From an uncultured Muribaculaceae bacterium (lineage in GTDB: Bacteria; Bacteroidota; Bacteroidia; Bacteroidales; Muribaculaceae), in contig CAJUMR010000009.1 of NCBI GenBank assembly GCA_910587475.1, positions 21,043 to 85,042 of the forward strand: a stretch of DNA of 64,000 nt. The letters run 5' to 3'. Under the pieces are notes generated by a model, which ran no database searches, was not told where the DNA came from, and saw nothing but the letters and a program-made list of their open reading frames with translations. Every line of letters begins with the position of its first letter. Within the stretch, counting starts at the first letter, position 1. The translations under genes were made by a program, and so were the position numbers. This document shows positions 42,124 through 50,884 of the stretch, piece after piece.

Positions 42124-43026
42124 ATGAAAGAACTTCTTGACATACCGACAATTACAGCCTACAACGAATACCTCGGATTGCCGGCCGGTCATCCGCTGAT
42201 ATCGATCATCGACTTTGCAAAAGTCGGTGTTCTTCACCGCCAAAGGACAATGTTTGGTTTCTATGCAATGTTTTTCAAAGACCGGACTTGCGGCGAGATG
42301 CGCTACGGACGCGGCAAATATGACTACACCGACGGAGCTTTGGTGACGATGGGTCCAAGACAGGTGTTCAATTTCGATGCTCAGGGCGAAGAATTTCAGC
42401 CCGAAGGCATCGGGTTGCTGTTCCATCCCGACCTGATCAGCGGCACAGAACTATCGAAGAACATCGGCCAGTATTCATTCTTCGCCTATGAAATGAATGA
42501 AGCTCTGCACCTCTCTGATGCCGAGCGGTCGGTGCTTGACGACTGCATCGCAAAAATCAGGGTCGAACTGACTCACCCTAACGATCGCTTCACCCGAAAA
42601 CTTATCGTCAGCAACCTTGAACTACTCCTCGACTACTGCCTGAGGTTCTTCGACCGGCAGTTTGACTCGCGAAAGCCACTCAACCGCGACGTTCTTTCGC
42701 GCTTCGAAACCTATCTCAACGACTATTTCCGCTCAGGCCGGGCCGAAGAAGAAGGTTTGCCGACTGTAAGATTGTGTGCCGACGCAATGCATCTGTCGAC
42801 CAACTACTTCAGCGACCTTATCAAGAAAGAGACCGGGCGTGCGGCTCTCGATTTCATCCACTCGACCACCATCTCCATCGCCAAAGATATGATCTACGAC
42901 GACAGACTGTCGCTTAGCCAGATCGCCTATCGTCTTGGCTTCAGGTATCCCCAGCACTTCAGCCGATTTTTCAAACGCCAGACCGACATGACTCCCGCCC
43001 AATACCGCGAATCCATCACACGATAA
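42124..43026 (+). CDS. AraC-family transcription regulator
   Basis: A 300-residue regulator. The N-terminal half (about 15-170) is a ligand-binding cupin-like domain of the AraC_binding type with no recognised ligand. The C-terminal half has two helix-turn-helix motifs: VRLCADAMHLSTNYFSDLIK (about 218-237) and LSLSQIAYRLGFRYPQHFSR (about 262-281), followed by FKRQTDMTPAQYRES. It is divergent from the decarboxylase/cupin gene, with 135 bases between starts, and that gene is the likely target. The start codon is almost in contact with its -7 element. Confidence 0.93.
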   Translation: MKELLDIPTITAYNEYLGLPAGHPLISIIDFAKVGVLHRQRTMFGFYAMFFKDRTCGEMRYGRGKYDYTDGALVTMGPRQVFNFDAQGEEFQPEGIGLLFHPDLISGTELSKNIGQYSFFAYEMNEALHLSDAERSVLDDCIAKIRVELTHPNDRFTRKLIVSNLELLLDYCLRFFDRQFDSRKPLNRDVLSRFETYLNDYFRSGRAEEEGLPTVRLCADAMHLSTNYFSDLIKKETGRAALDFIHSTTISIAKDMIYDDRLSLSQIAYRLGFRYPQHFSRFFKRQTDMTPAQYRESITR

Positions 43027-43055
43027 AATATTTTTAAATCCTGCGGTGTGATTTA

Positions 43056-43087
43056 CTTGGCCGTGCCAAGGATTGTTTGTAAATTTG
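43056..43087 (+). promoter_or_regulatory. dedA promoter with an overlapping palindrome
   Basis: TTGG (43057-43060), a 19-base spacer and TAAATTTG (43080-43087) fit the -33/-7 consensus closely. CTTGGC-CGT-GCCAAG (43056-43070) is a perfect palindrome covering the -33 box and could be an operator; it is not followed by a T run, so it is a poor terminator for the AraC gene. Confidence 0.55.
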
Positions 43088-43121
43088 CATTAGAGTATTA
43101 CTTTAAACCCTCTGAACGCAA

Positions 43122-43838
43122 ATGACCGACCTGTTAATTCCGCTGTCACTCTTTGACGCGTCCCACTATTTCGAGATCATCGTTACAAACATGAGCTATT
43201 TCTATGTATTCCTTTTCATGGTCATAGAAAGTTCGTTCATACCGTTTCCTTCTGAAATAATCGTTCCTCCGGCTGCATATCTCGCCTGCCAGACGACACG
43301 CAGCATGACCTTCAACGGTCAGAATATAATCATTCCCGACATCAACATTTTTGCCATCGTGCTCGTTGCCACCGCCGGAGCGATTGTCGGCGCTATGATC
43401 AACTATGGTCTTTCACTCTGGATCGGACGTCCGATCGTCTACCGTTTTGCAGACTCCCGCATCGGACATGCCTGTCTGATCGACCGCGAAAAAGTCGACA
43501 AAGCCGAACGCTACTTCGACCGTCATGGAGCCGTTTCGACGTTCATCGGCCGTCTCATACCGGCTGTGCGCCAACTGATATCGATCCCCGCAGGATTGTC
43601 GAAGATGAACATCTGGATATTTATCATCTTCACGGGGCTCGGAGCACTAGTGTGGAACGCCATCCTCGCCCTCCTCGGCTGGTTCCTGGCCAAGAGTGTC
43701 AGCATCGACAGCCTTTTTGCCTCGGTAGAAAAATACAACAGCTACCTGTCGCTCGGCGGTCTCATACTGCTCCTGCTCTGCGTGCTGTTCATCGCATGGA
43801 ACGCATTCAAACCCAAGAAAACAACCACTCAAAAATGA
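43122..43838 (+). CDS. DedA-family membrane protein
   Basis: A 238-residue inner-membrane protein of the DedA/VTT (SNARE-associated) family, whose members include undecaprenyl-phosphate and phospholipid flippases. Family features include the early ESSFIPFPSEIIVPPAAYLA (about 39-58), a GAIVGAMINYGLSLWIGRP segment, and FDRHGAVSTFIGRLIPAVRQLISIPAG (quoted here as two halves: FDRHGAVSTFIGRLI and PAVRQLISIPAG) with the conserved arginines in a re-entrant loop. About four to five hydrophobic segments are visible. It leads a plus-strand operon with rpe and ftsK through 4-base overlaps. Confidence 0.93.
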   Translation: MTDLLIPLSLFDASHYFEIIVTNMSYFYVFLFMVIESSFIPFPSEIIVPPAAYLACQTTRSMTFNGQNIIIPDINIFAIVLVATAGAIVGAMINYGLSLWIGRPIVYRFADSRIGHACLIDREKVDKAERYFDRHGAVSTFIGRLIPAVRQLISIPAGLSKMNIWIFIIFTGLGALVWNAILALLGWFLAKSVSIDSLFASVEKYNSYLSLGGLILLLLCVLFIAWNAFKPKKTTTQK

Positions 43839-44488
43839 TAGTAGCCCCCTCAATATTATCGGCCGATTTCAACAATCTCGGCCGCGACACCGAAATGGTC
43901 AACAACAGTGCAGCAGGCATGATCCACATTGATGTGATGGACGGCGTGTTTGTACCTAACATATCATTTGGCTTCCAAGTGATAAAAGCAGTCAGCCGCA
44001 TAGCCCGCAAACCGCTCGACGTGCATCTGATGATTGTCGACCCACAACGCTATATCTCACAGGTGCGCGACTGCGGCGCTGAGATAATGAATGTTCACCA
44101 GGAAGCATGCACACATCTCCACCGCACAGTCGAAGCCATCAAGGCCGCAGGCATGAAGCCGGCTGTCACCCTCAATCCGGCAACACCCGTCGAGACCTTG
44201 CGCGACATAATCGCCGACCTCCACATGGTTTTGTTAATGAGTGTCGACCCTGGCTTCGGCGGACAGAAATTCATACAATCGACTATCGGCAAGATCGGAC
44301 GTCTGCGTCAGTTGATAGCAGAAACGGGATCGTCAGCCTTGATCGAGATCGACGGCGGCATTACCCTCGACAATGCAGGTGCTGTAGCTGAAGCAGGCGC
44401 AGATATAGTCGTGGCCGGCAACACGGTGTTCAGCGCGTCAGATCCGGTTCAAGTCATCAAACAACTAAGCGAATTCAAGCGGCCATGA
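43835..44488 (+). CDS. rpe: Ribulose-phosphate 3-epimerase
   Basis: A 217-residue TIM-barrel epimerase interconverting ribulose 5-phosphate and xylulose 5-phosphate in the pentose-phosphate pathway. Motifs are VAPSILSADFNNLGRD, HIDVMDGVFVPNISFG, DVHLMIVDPQRYI, LMSVDPGFGGQKFIQ and IEIDGGITLDNA, which cover the metal and phosphate sites. The frame is open further upstream to 43652, but that part is the antisense-like shadow of dedA; the ATG at 43835 overlaps the dedA stop (ATGA). Confidence 0.97.
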   Translation: MIVAPSILSADFNNLGRDTEMVNNSAAGMIHIDVMDGVFVPNISFGFQVIKAVSRIARKPLDVHLMIVDPQRYISQVRDCGAEIMNVHQEACTHLHRTVEAIKAAGMKPAVTLNPATPVETLRDIIADLHMVLLMSVDPGFGGQKFIQSTIGKIGRLRQLIAETGSSALIEIDGGITLDNAGAVAEAGADIVVAGNTVFSASDPVQVIKQLSEFKRP

Positions 44489-47103
44489 CAGACTCGACAG
44501 CCAAAAGCCAGCGGCATCAGACAGCGTCGGGACAGCCCCGACGCAACAAAAGCGCGGCGCCGAAACGCAAGCGCTCCAGCTCGGTTTCGGACTTTATCAA
44601 CGATAAACGCACTCAGATGGCCACAGGCATTGTGCTTGTGGCGATCGCTTTTGTCATGATCATCTCTGCCATTTCACATCTGAAAAATGGCTCTGCAGAC
44701 CAAAGCCTTGTGGCCGGAGGCTCATCAGTCGCTGAAATTGCAGCATCGGGCGAAGAGGTTCAGAACGCTGGCGGAGCATTCGGAGCGTGGCTTTCTCACG
44801 TTCTGATGACCGAAGGCCTCGGCATCGGAGCATTCGTTCTGGTCTATTATCTGGTGATGCTCGGATTGAAGCTGCTCGGTGTCGTCAAATGCCGTTTTTG
44901 GTCGCTGAGCTTCAAGTGTCTGTTCAGCGCTATAGCCATATCGATAATAGTCGGTTTAGTCACCCTCGGCAGCACAGATTATATACATTGGGGCGGTGTC
45001 CACGGCCGATATGTCAACCTATGGCTGATGCACATCGGCAGCTGGCCGCTGACTCTGGCTGTGTCGTTGGCATTGGCAGGAGTGTTGATCGCAATCTATC
45101 TCAAACCGCTCAAATTTATTTATGACAATATCGCCCGGCTTATCCCCAGGCGTAAACCCCAATCCGGCACTACGGCCGAAGCCGTGCCCGTATCTCTTGA
45201 CGAGATAGGCGAACCCGATGCACACGACAACCCACAAACCGGTGCAGAAGTGATCTTCGGGGATGAATCCGACAGTAAGGCATCCTTCACCGCAGGAAGC
45301 GCTCTTGCCGGAAACCTTATCATGATTGACGACGATGACACGCCGACCGAACTCGAAGACTTCAGCGACGAAAGCACTCATCATGCCCCAGATCAATTCG
45401 CGGCAACGACGACTGCCGCTTCGGCAGTTCAGCATCCTGCCGCGCCTGTCGGCTTAGCCGATGCATCAACGGCCAGAAGTCAGGAAACGGCAGCAAATGA
45501 AAAGCCTGCTGACAATGGTCCGACTTTCACAATCAAAGAAACAGAATTGCCGGAGAACGTCGCTGACGACACCCCCGCAACTGCAGTCAAGGCCGAACAG
45601 TCAAATGACATGCCCTATGACCCGCGTGCCGATCTGTCGCGTTACGTGTTCCCGGCGCTTGATCTGCTTGAAGACCGTCCATCAGGATCGCTGATTGACC
45701 CTGAGGAACAACAGAAAAACAAAGACCTGATCGTCAAGACTCTTCTCGACTATAAAATACCTATCCAAAAGATCGAGGCAACAATCGGCCCGACTGTCAC
45801 TCTTTATGAAATTGTTCCGGCCGAAGGTGTGCGCATAGCTCAGATCCAACGGCTGGAAAACGACATCGCACTGAGTCTCGCGGCGCTCGGCATACGCATC
45901 ATAGCTCCTATCCCGGGAGCCGGAACTGTCGGCATCGAGGTGCCTAACCGCGATCCAAAGACGGTTTCGATACGCTCGATCATCGGTTCCAAAAAATTTG
46001 CTGAAGCATGTCAAAAAATGAGACTGCCGATGGCCATGGGCGCGACAATTTCCAACGATATCTTCATTCAGGATCTTGCAAAAATGCCTCACCTTCTCGT
46101 GGCCGGAGCCACCGGTCAAGGCAAATCGGTGGGCCTCAACTGCATTATAGCCTCGTTGCTCTACGCCAAGCATCCGTCGGAGCTGAAATTCGTGTTCATC
46201 GACCCGAAAATGGTCGAATTTGCAGCCTACCGTAAAATCGAGCGCCATTTCCTTGCCAAACTACCCGACGAAGAAGAACCGATCATCACCGATCCAATGA
46301 AAGTGCCCGGCACTCTCAGCTCACTCTGCATCGAAATGGACAACCGCTATCTGCTCATGAGCAAAGCCAATGTGCGATCGGTCGAAGAGTACAATAAAAA
46401 ATTCTGCAACCATGCGCTCAACCCCGAGAATGGCCACAAGTATATGCCCTACATCGTGACAATCGTCGATGAGTTTGCCGATCTGATCATGGTCGGGGGT
46501 AAGGAAGTGCCTATGCACATCGCACGTATCGCCCAGAAAGGCCGTGCGGCAGGCATGCACATCATCATCGCCACCCAACGACCGTCGGCCGACGTGATCA
46601 GCGGCATGATCAAGAATAACTTCCCGGGGCGTATCGCTTTCCGCGTAATGTCGATGGTCGACAGCAAGACAATCCTCGACCGTCCGGGAGCCAACCAGCT
46701 CATCGGACGAGGCGACATGCTGTTCCTCACCAACGGTAGCATCGAGCGAGTGCAATGCGCGTTCATAGATACTCCTGAGATCGACGAGATCACCGATCAT
46801 ATATCAAATCAGATCGGCTATGAGTCGGCTTATATGCTGCCTGAACCGGTAATGGAAGGTGCGGCTCCGTCTGAATCTTACGATCCAAGCAAGCGCGACG
46901 CGTTGTTCAACGATTGTGCCCGCTTCATCGTCACACAGACAACCGCATCGACATCTTCGCTTCAACGCCGTTTCAGCATCGGCTACAACAAAGCCGGAAA
47001 AATCATGGATCAGATGGAAGCTGCCGGTATTGTCGGTGCGGCTCAAGGAGCGAAACCACGCGCCGTGCTGATGGATGCCATGACATTGGAACAGATTTTA
47101 TAA
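44485..47103 (+). CDS. ftsK: FtsK/SpoIIIE DNA translocase
   Basis: An 872-residue septal DNA pump. Four N-terminal membrane helices lie at about 47-67, 105-128, 138-160 and 185-210. An acidic, low-complexity linker follows (about 230-370). The motor has Walker A VAGATGQGKSVGLNC (about 538-552) and Walker B TIVDEFADLIMVGG, with IATQRPSADVISGMIKNNFP downstream. The C-terminal winged-helix gamma domain (about 805-872, YNKAGKIMDQMEAAGIVG) reads DNA polarity sequences. It overlaps rpe by 4 bases and is followed 39 bases later by a LolA-like gene, an order I recall in other Bacteroidales. Confidence 0.97.
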   Translation: MTDSTAKSQRHQTASGQPRRNKSAAPKRKRSSSVSDFINDKRTQMATGIVLVAIAFVMIISAISHLKNGSADQSLVAGGSSVAEIAASGEEVQNAGGAFGAWLSHVLMTEGLGIGAFVLVYYLVMLGLKLLGVVKCRFWSLSFKCLFSAIAISIIVGLVTLGSTDYIHWGGVHGRYVNLWLMHIGSWPLTLAVSLALAGVLIAIYLKPLKFIYDNIARLIPRRKPQSGTTAEAVPVSLDEIGEPDAHDNPQTGAEVIFGDESDSKASFTAGSALAGNLIMIDDDDTPTELEDFSDESTHHAPDQFAATTTAASAVQHPAAPVGLADASTARSQETAANEKPADNGPTFTIKETELPENVADDTPATAVKAEQSNDMPYDPRADLSRYVFPALDLLEDRPSGSLIDPEEQQKNKDLIVKTLLDYKIPIQKIEATIGPTVTLYEIVPAEGVRIAQIQRLENDIALSLAALGIRIIAPIPGAGTVGIEVPNRDPKTVSIRSIIGSKKFAEACQKMRLPMAMGATISNDIFIQDLAKMPHLLVAGATGQGKSVGLNCIIASLLYAKHPSELKFVFIDPKMVEFAAYRKIERHFLAKLPDEEEPIITDPMKVPGTLSSLCIEMDNRYLLMSKANVRSVEEYNKKFCNHALNPENGHKYMPYIVTIVDEFADLIMVGGKEVPMHIARIAQKGRAAGMHIIIATQRPSADVISGMIKNNFPGRIAFRVMSMVDSKTILDRPGANQLIGRGDMLFLTNGSIERVQCAFIDTPEIDEITDHISNQIGYESAYMLPEPVMEGAAPSESYDPSKRDALFNDCARFIVTQTTASTSSLQRRFSIGYNKAGKIMDQMEAAGIVGAAQGAKPRAVLMDAMTLEQIL

Positions 47104-47142
47104 CAGAACCGTAAAGCGCCGTAAAGCGTTATACTGACAACA

Positions 47143-47760
47143 ATGAAACGATCAAGACTATTAACTGTACTCATGGCTTTGATTGCTGCGGTCTTCACTG
47201 CCGGAGCAGCCGACAATGCGACTGCGATCATGCAGCGATGTGCTGCTAAGTTCAGCAACGCACCCTCGGTAACAGTCAACTTTGCCATCGCCCACAGCTC
47301 AGGTGCCGACAACGGCACATTGATTATGAGCAAAAAGATGTTCAAGATCAGCAGCCCTGATCTATCGATATGGTTCGACGGCACTACACAGTGGACCTAT
47401 ATGGCATCAAGCAAAGAGGTCAACATCACCGAGCCGACAGGCGAGGAACTAATGGAGTCGAACCCGTTTGAGGTGATCAGTTCATTCGGCAGCCATTTCA
47501 GGTGCCGTCAGCTGAAATCATCGCCGGGCTCCGACATAATCGAACTCACGCCCGGATCTGCAGGCATGACCATAAGATCTGCCAAGATCACTATCAGCAA
47601 GTCGACTGGATGGCCCACAGCAATGGTCATCGCCTTTGACGGAGGCAACACGCTCTCTGTCTCAATCAACAAAGTCACCGTAGGTGCAGCGATGCAGGCA
47701 AAGCAGTTCAAATTCGACGGCAAAGCCTATCCCGGTGTAGAGATTGTAGATTTAAGATAA
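47143..47760 (+). CDS. LolA-like periplasmic lipoprotein carrier
   Basis: A 205-residue secreted protein. The signal peptide spans about 1-22 (LLTVLMALIAAVFTAGAA). The mature part has the LolA/LolB-like half-barrel pattern, with MSKKMFKISSPDLSIWFDGTTQWTYM (given in halves: MSKKMFKISSP and DLSIWFDGTTQWTYM), typical of LolA, where the aromatic residues line the lipid cavity. It should carry lipoproteins or other lipids across the periplasm. The gene follows ftsK closely and precedes trxB. Confidence 0.87.
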   Translation: MKRSRLLTVLMALIAAVFTAGAADNATAIMQRCAAKFSNAPSVTVNFAIAHSSGADNGTLIMSKKMFKISSPDLSIWFDGTTQWTYMASSKEVNITEPTGEELMESNPFEVISSFGSHFRCRQLKSSPGSDIIELTPGSAGMTIRSAKITISKSTGWPTAMVIAFDGGNTLSVSINKVTVGAAMQAKQFKFDGKAYPGVEIVDLR

Positions 47761-47808
47761 CAACAAATCTCCTTACTCAATATTATATAACTTCCTAAAA
47801 CAATAGAT

Positions 47809-48765
47809 ATGGCAACAAACCAACATAGCAAATGTGTGATCATCGGATCTGGACCCGCCGGTTTTACAGCAGCGATCTACGCTTCACGCGCCAACCTATC
47901 GCCGATCGTAATCGAAGGCCCCCAGCCAGGCGGACAGCTGATCACAACGACAGAAATCGAAAACTTCCCCGGCTATCCCGAGAAAGTGACCGGCATAAAA
48001 CTCATGGAAGATCTCCGTGCCCAGGCGATGCTCTACGGAGCCAACGTAATCAGCGGACGCGTAACGGCTGTAGACTTCAGTGTCCGCCCGTTCAAGATCA
48101 CAGTCGACAACAGCACGACGATTACTGCCGACGCAGCCATCATCTCGACAGGAGCAACCGCCCGCTATCTCGGACTTGCCGACGAACAGAAATACATGGG
48201 TCTCGGTGTATCGGCATGTGCCACATGCGATGGGTTCTTCTACCGCAAGCGCACAGTTGCAGTAGTCGGCGGCGGAGACACTGCAGCCGAAGAAGCACTC
48301 TATCTCGCAGGACTCGCATCGAAAGTATATCTTATTGTGAGACGCGACAAACTCAGAGCCTCAAAGGTGATGCAACAGCGTGTGTTTGAAAATCCTAAAA
48401 TCGAGATATTGTTCAACACCAACACAGTCGGACTGTTTGGCAATGAAGTGCTCGAAGGAGCTCATCTGGTAGCCAACAAAGGCACAGAAAATGAAAATTA
48501 CTACGACATCGCTATAGATGGATTTTTCCTTGCGATAGGCCATAAGCCCAACACAGAAATCTTTGCCGGGCAGATCGATCTCGACGAGCAAGGCTATGTG
48601 AAAGTCGCTGCACCGTCGACATGCACAAACATCGAAGGAGTCTTCGCAGCGGGCGATGTGGCCGACCCCACCTATCAGCAGGCTATATCTGCTGCCGGAA
48701 CGGGATGCCGCGCTGCCATTGACCTCGAACGCTATCTCATCGAACACGAAGATATCAATCAATGA
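47809..48765 (+). CDS. trxB: Thioredoxin reductase
   Basis: A 318-residue low-molecular-weight flavoenzyme that transfers electrons from NADPH to thioredoxin. The FAD motif is IIGSGPAGFTAAIYASRANL (about 11-30), the redox-active pair is Cys137/Cys140 in ACATCDGFFY, the NADPH motif is VAVVGGGDTAAEEALYLA, and the C-terminal FAD motif is GVFAAGDVADPTYQQAISAA. It lies 48 bases after the LolA-like gene, and its stop overlaps the next start by 4 bases. Confidence 0.97.
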   Translation: MATNQHSKCVIIGSGPAGFTAAIYASRANLSPIVIEGPQPGGQLITTTEIENFPGYPEKVTGIKLMEDLRAQAMLYGANVISGRVTAVDFSVRPFKITVDNSTTITADAAIISTGATARYLGLADEQKYMGLGVSACATCDGFFYRKRTVAVVGGGDTAAEEALYLAGLASKVYLIVRRDKLRASKVMQQRVFENPKIEILFNTNTVGLFGNEVLEGAHLVANKGTENENYYDIAIDGFFLAIGHKPNTEIFAGQIDLDEQGYVKVAAPSTCTNIEGVFAAGDVADPTYQQAISAAGTGCRAAIDLERYLIEHEDINQ

Positions 48766-49409
48766 ACGACAACGTTGTTACAGGCGATTTCGGCAACATG
48801 ACTGCCGAAATCGCTGTTTTATTACAGACCGGAGACATCGATCAGGCAGTAAGGGTCAGCGGCGAACTTCTGGCCACTTCCGACAACAACTTGCGGAGTC
48901 TACACAACGAAGGCAAGCCTCTCGACGAAGCGATGCAGCAGTTCATCGAGGCCGCTATCCTTCATGTACACGCCCTCCGTCAAGCCCATGCAGTGAGCGA
49001 AGCGTTCTCTTGCGCCATCGGAGCTTTACTGACTGTCGAGGTATACAACGCCGGATCACTTGTCGATCCGGCACGCAAACTCAGACTCTACAGCTTTGCC
49101 ATAACTTCAGCAATCGACTGTTTCGACAGAATGGGTGACGCGACTGACGCCGACGATGAAAATCATCGTGGATATATATTGTCATATCTTGCGTCGCTGC
49201 TCTATCACTACTACCGGGCGACTGCATCAGCGACGCCCGACGACAGCTCGCTGCCCGAAGCTTATAACTTCCTGAAAGCTATTGAAGGAAGCGGAGCCAT
49301 ACAGACTCCGACAATCAGATTAGGCGAAAAGACTGTCGATCCGGCCACTCCGGGCCCTCTGCTCGTCGACATAATGGGTCGGGCTGCAGCACTCGGCATC
49401 TACTCGTAA
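48762..49409 (+). CDS. Unknown soluble protein coupled to trxB
   Basis: I do not recognise this 215-residue protein. It has no signal peptide, membrane segment or cysteine pair typical of redox partners. Composition is acidic and mostly helical (MTAEIAVLLQTGDIDQAVRV, KLRLYSFAITSAIDCFDRM), with a short tail (LLVDIMGRAAALGIYS). Helix lengths suggest a TPR-like or all-alpha repeat fold, but I see no clear motif. The ATG overlaps the trxB stop (ATGA), so the two are translationally coupled. The 3' end overlaps the stop of the convergent MATE gene by 10 bases. Confidence 0.7.
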   Translation: MNDNVVTGDFGNMTAEIAVLLQTGDIDQAVRVSGELLATSDNNLRSLHNEGKPLDEAMQQFIEAAILHVHALRQAHAVSEAFSCAIGALLTVEVYNAGSLVDPARKLRLYSFAITSAIDCFDRMGDATDADDENHRGYILSYLASLLYHYYRATASATPDDSSLPEAYNFLKAIEGSGAIQTPTIRLGEKTVDPATPGPLLVDIMGRAAALGIYS

Positions 49410-50866
49410 TCGTCGACAGGAACGGATGCTTCCATTTCGGCTTCGGCTTTGACCGGAGCCTTTTTATTTGCATTGCGATGCCAAACTCCGCTGAACAATC
49501 GCCATAGGAATATCGATCCGCGAAAAATCAATTCCACACACATCGCGATCCACACACCACGGAGTCCGACCGTCGGAGCCAAAACAGCAGCCACCGGTAT
49601 TCTTACGAGCCAGATGCTACCGAAATTCATTATTGCCGGAAGCAAGGTGTCCCCCACCCCGACAAACGCTCCGTAGCTGACTATCGCCGCAGCATACATC
49701 GGCTCGGCCCAGGCCTCGATACGCAACACTTCTGTGCCAAGGCGGCTGATGGCTTCGACCGGAGTCATAATATCCATCATCAACGGAGCCACGACATACA
49801 TTATACCACCCATCAGAGTCATGATCGCCATGCCCATGATTACGGTAATGTAACCGAAACGCTTTACAAGATCAATACGTCCGGCACCGAAACTTTGGCC
49901 TGTGAGTGTCGTGGCTGCATCGCCAATGCCGAAACCAGGCATGTAACACAGACTTTCGGCAGTGACAGCAAATGCGTTGGCCGCAATGGCGATCACACCG
50001 AGCGGAGCAACAATGATCGTGATCATGATCTGCGCTCCACAGAACACAACATGCTCCATTGTCATCGGAAGGGCTATCTTTACAGCCTTTTTGAGCACTT
50101 TAGCCGTCGGAAGAAAGTTGATCAAGGGTATCAGGTCAATCGCCAAGCCACGCTGTCGACGGCATAGATACCACATCATCACCGATGCCGTAACGCACTC
50201 AGCCGCAACTGTGCCTAACGCAGCGCCAAGGACTCCAAGGCCCGCTCCTGGAACCGTCAAAGTCACTGATAAGCAGGTTATGTCGCGAGTCGGAAATATA
50301 AGCATGAAATTAAAAAACACGTCGAGCACACACATCATGACATTGAGCAGACTCGGCACCTTCATATTTCCGGCGCAACGCAACATGCCGCCTGCGAGAT
50401 AGTTCATTGTAAGTACCGGAAGTGCTGCGACAAACACACTGAAATAGAGCGTCGCATTGCCTGTTATGGCATCATCTCCGCCAAGCCAATGAGGAAGAAA
50501 CGGCGCAATCGACAATCCTATGGCCGTTATTACTGCAGCCGCGAACAAGCACGAAGTGATGCCCTGCCTGAGCACCGAACGCGCAGCTCCATAGTTTTTT
50601 GCGCCTATTTCATGGGCTACCTGCACAGAGAAGCCCATAGTGATCATCGAACAAACTCCCCAGAACAGCCACAGGCTGCTGCTCATCAGGCCAACGGAAG
50701 CTGACTGATCAGCCCCGAGACGCCCGACCATCGATGCATCGATATACTGCATCATTATGCTCGACAATTGAGCTAAAATCGCCGGCAGAGCAAGTTTGAC
50801 CGTCAGTCCTACCTGCTCGCGGAGAGTCATAGACTCACCATTCTGTATCTTCGATATATCGGCCAT
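49400..50866 (-). CDS. MATE-family multidrug exporter
   Basis: A 488-residue secondary transporter with twelve hydrophobic segments in two six-helix halves, expected to export cationic compounds with sodium or proton influx. Typical features are ALPAILAQLSSIMMQYIDASMVGRLG (helix 1; in parts ALPAILAQLSS and MMQYIDASMVGRLG), the internal repeat near residue 255-310 (ALPMTMEHVVFCGAQ) and the GQSFGAGRIDLVKRFGY turn in the second half. The substrate is unknown. It is the last gene of a minus-strand trio with a MalY-type lyase and DUF3737, 18 bases after the lyase stop. Confidence 0.95.
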   Translation of the reverse strand: MADISKIQNGESMTLREQVGLTVKLALPAILAQLSSIMMQYIDASMVGRLGADQSASVGLMSSSLWLFWGVCSMITMGFSVQVAHEIGAKNYGAARSVLRQGITSCLFAAAVITAIGLSIAPFLPHWLGGDDAITGNATLYFSVFVAALPVLTMNYLAGGMLRCAGNMKVPSLLNVMMCVLDVFFNFMLIFPTRDITCLSVTLTVPGAGLGVLGAALGTVAAECVTASVMMWYLCRRQRGLAIDLIPLINFLPTAKVLKKAVKIALPMTMEHVVFCGAQIMITIIVAPLGVIAIAANAFAVTAESLCYMPGFGIGDAATTLTGQSFGAGRIDLVKRFGYITVIMGMAIMTLMGGIMYVVAPLMMDIMTPVEAISRLGTEVLRIEAWAEPMYAAAIVSYGAFVGVGDTLLPAIMNFGSIWLVRIPVAAVLAPTVGLRGVWIAMCVELIFRGSIFLWRLFSGVWHRNANKKAPVKAEAEMEASVPVDDYE

Positions 50867-50884
50867 TGTCGCAGCTGTTCAGCG

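Noticed and set aside
43652..43834. Upstream extension of the rpe reading frame into dedA.
   Set aside because: The extension encodes an arginine- and histidine-rich sequence not found in epimerases, and the ATG at 43835 matches the conserved N-terminus.
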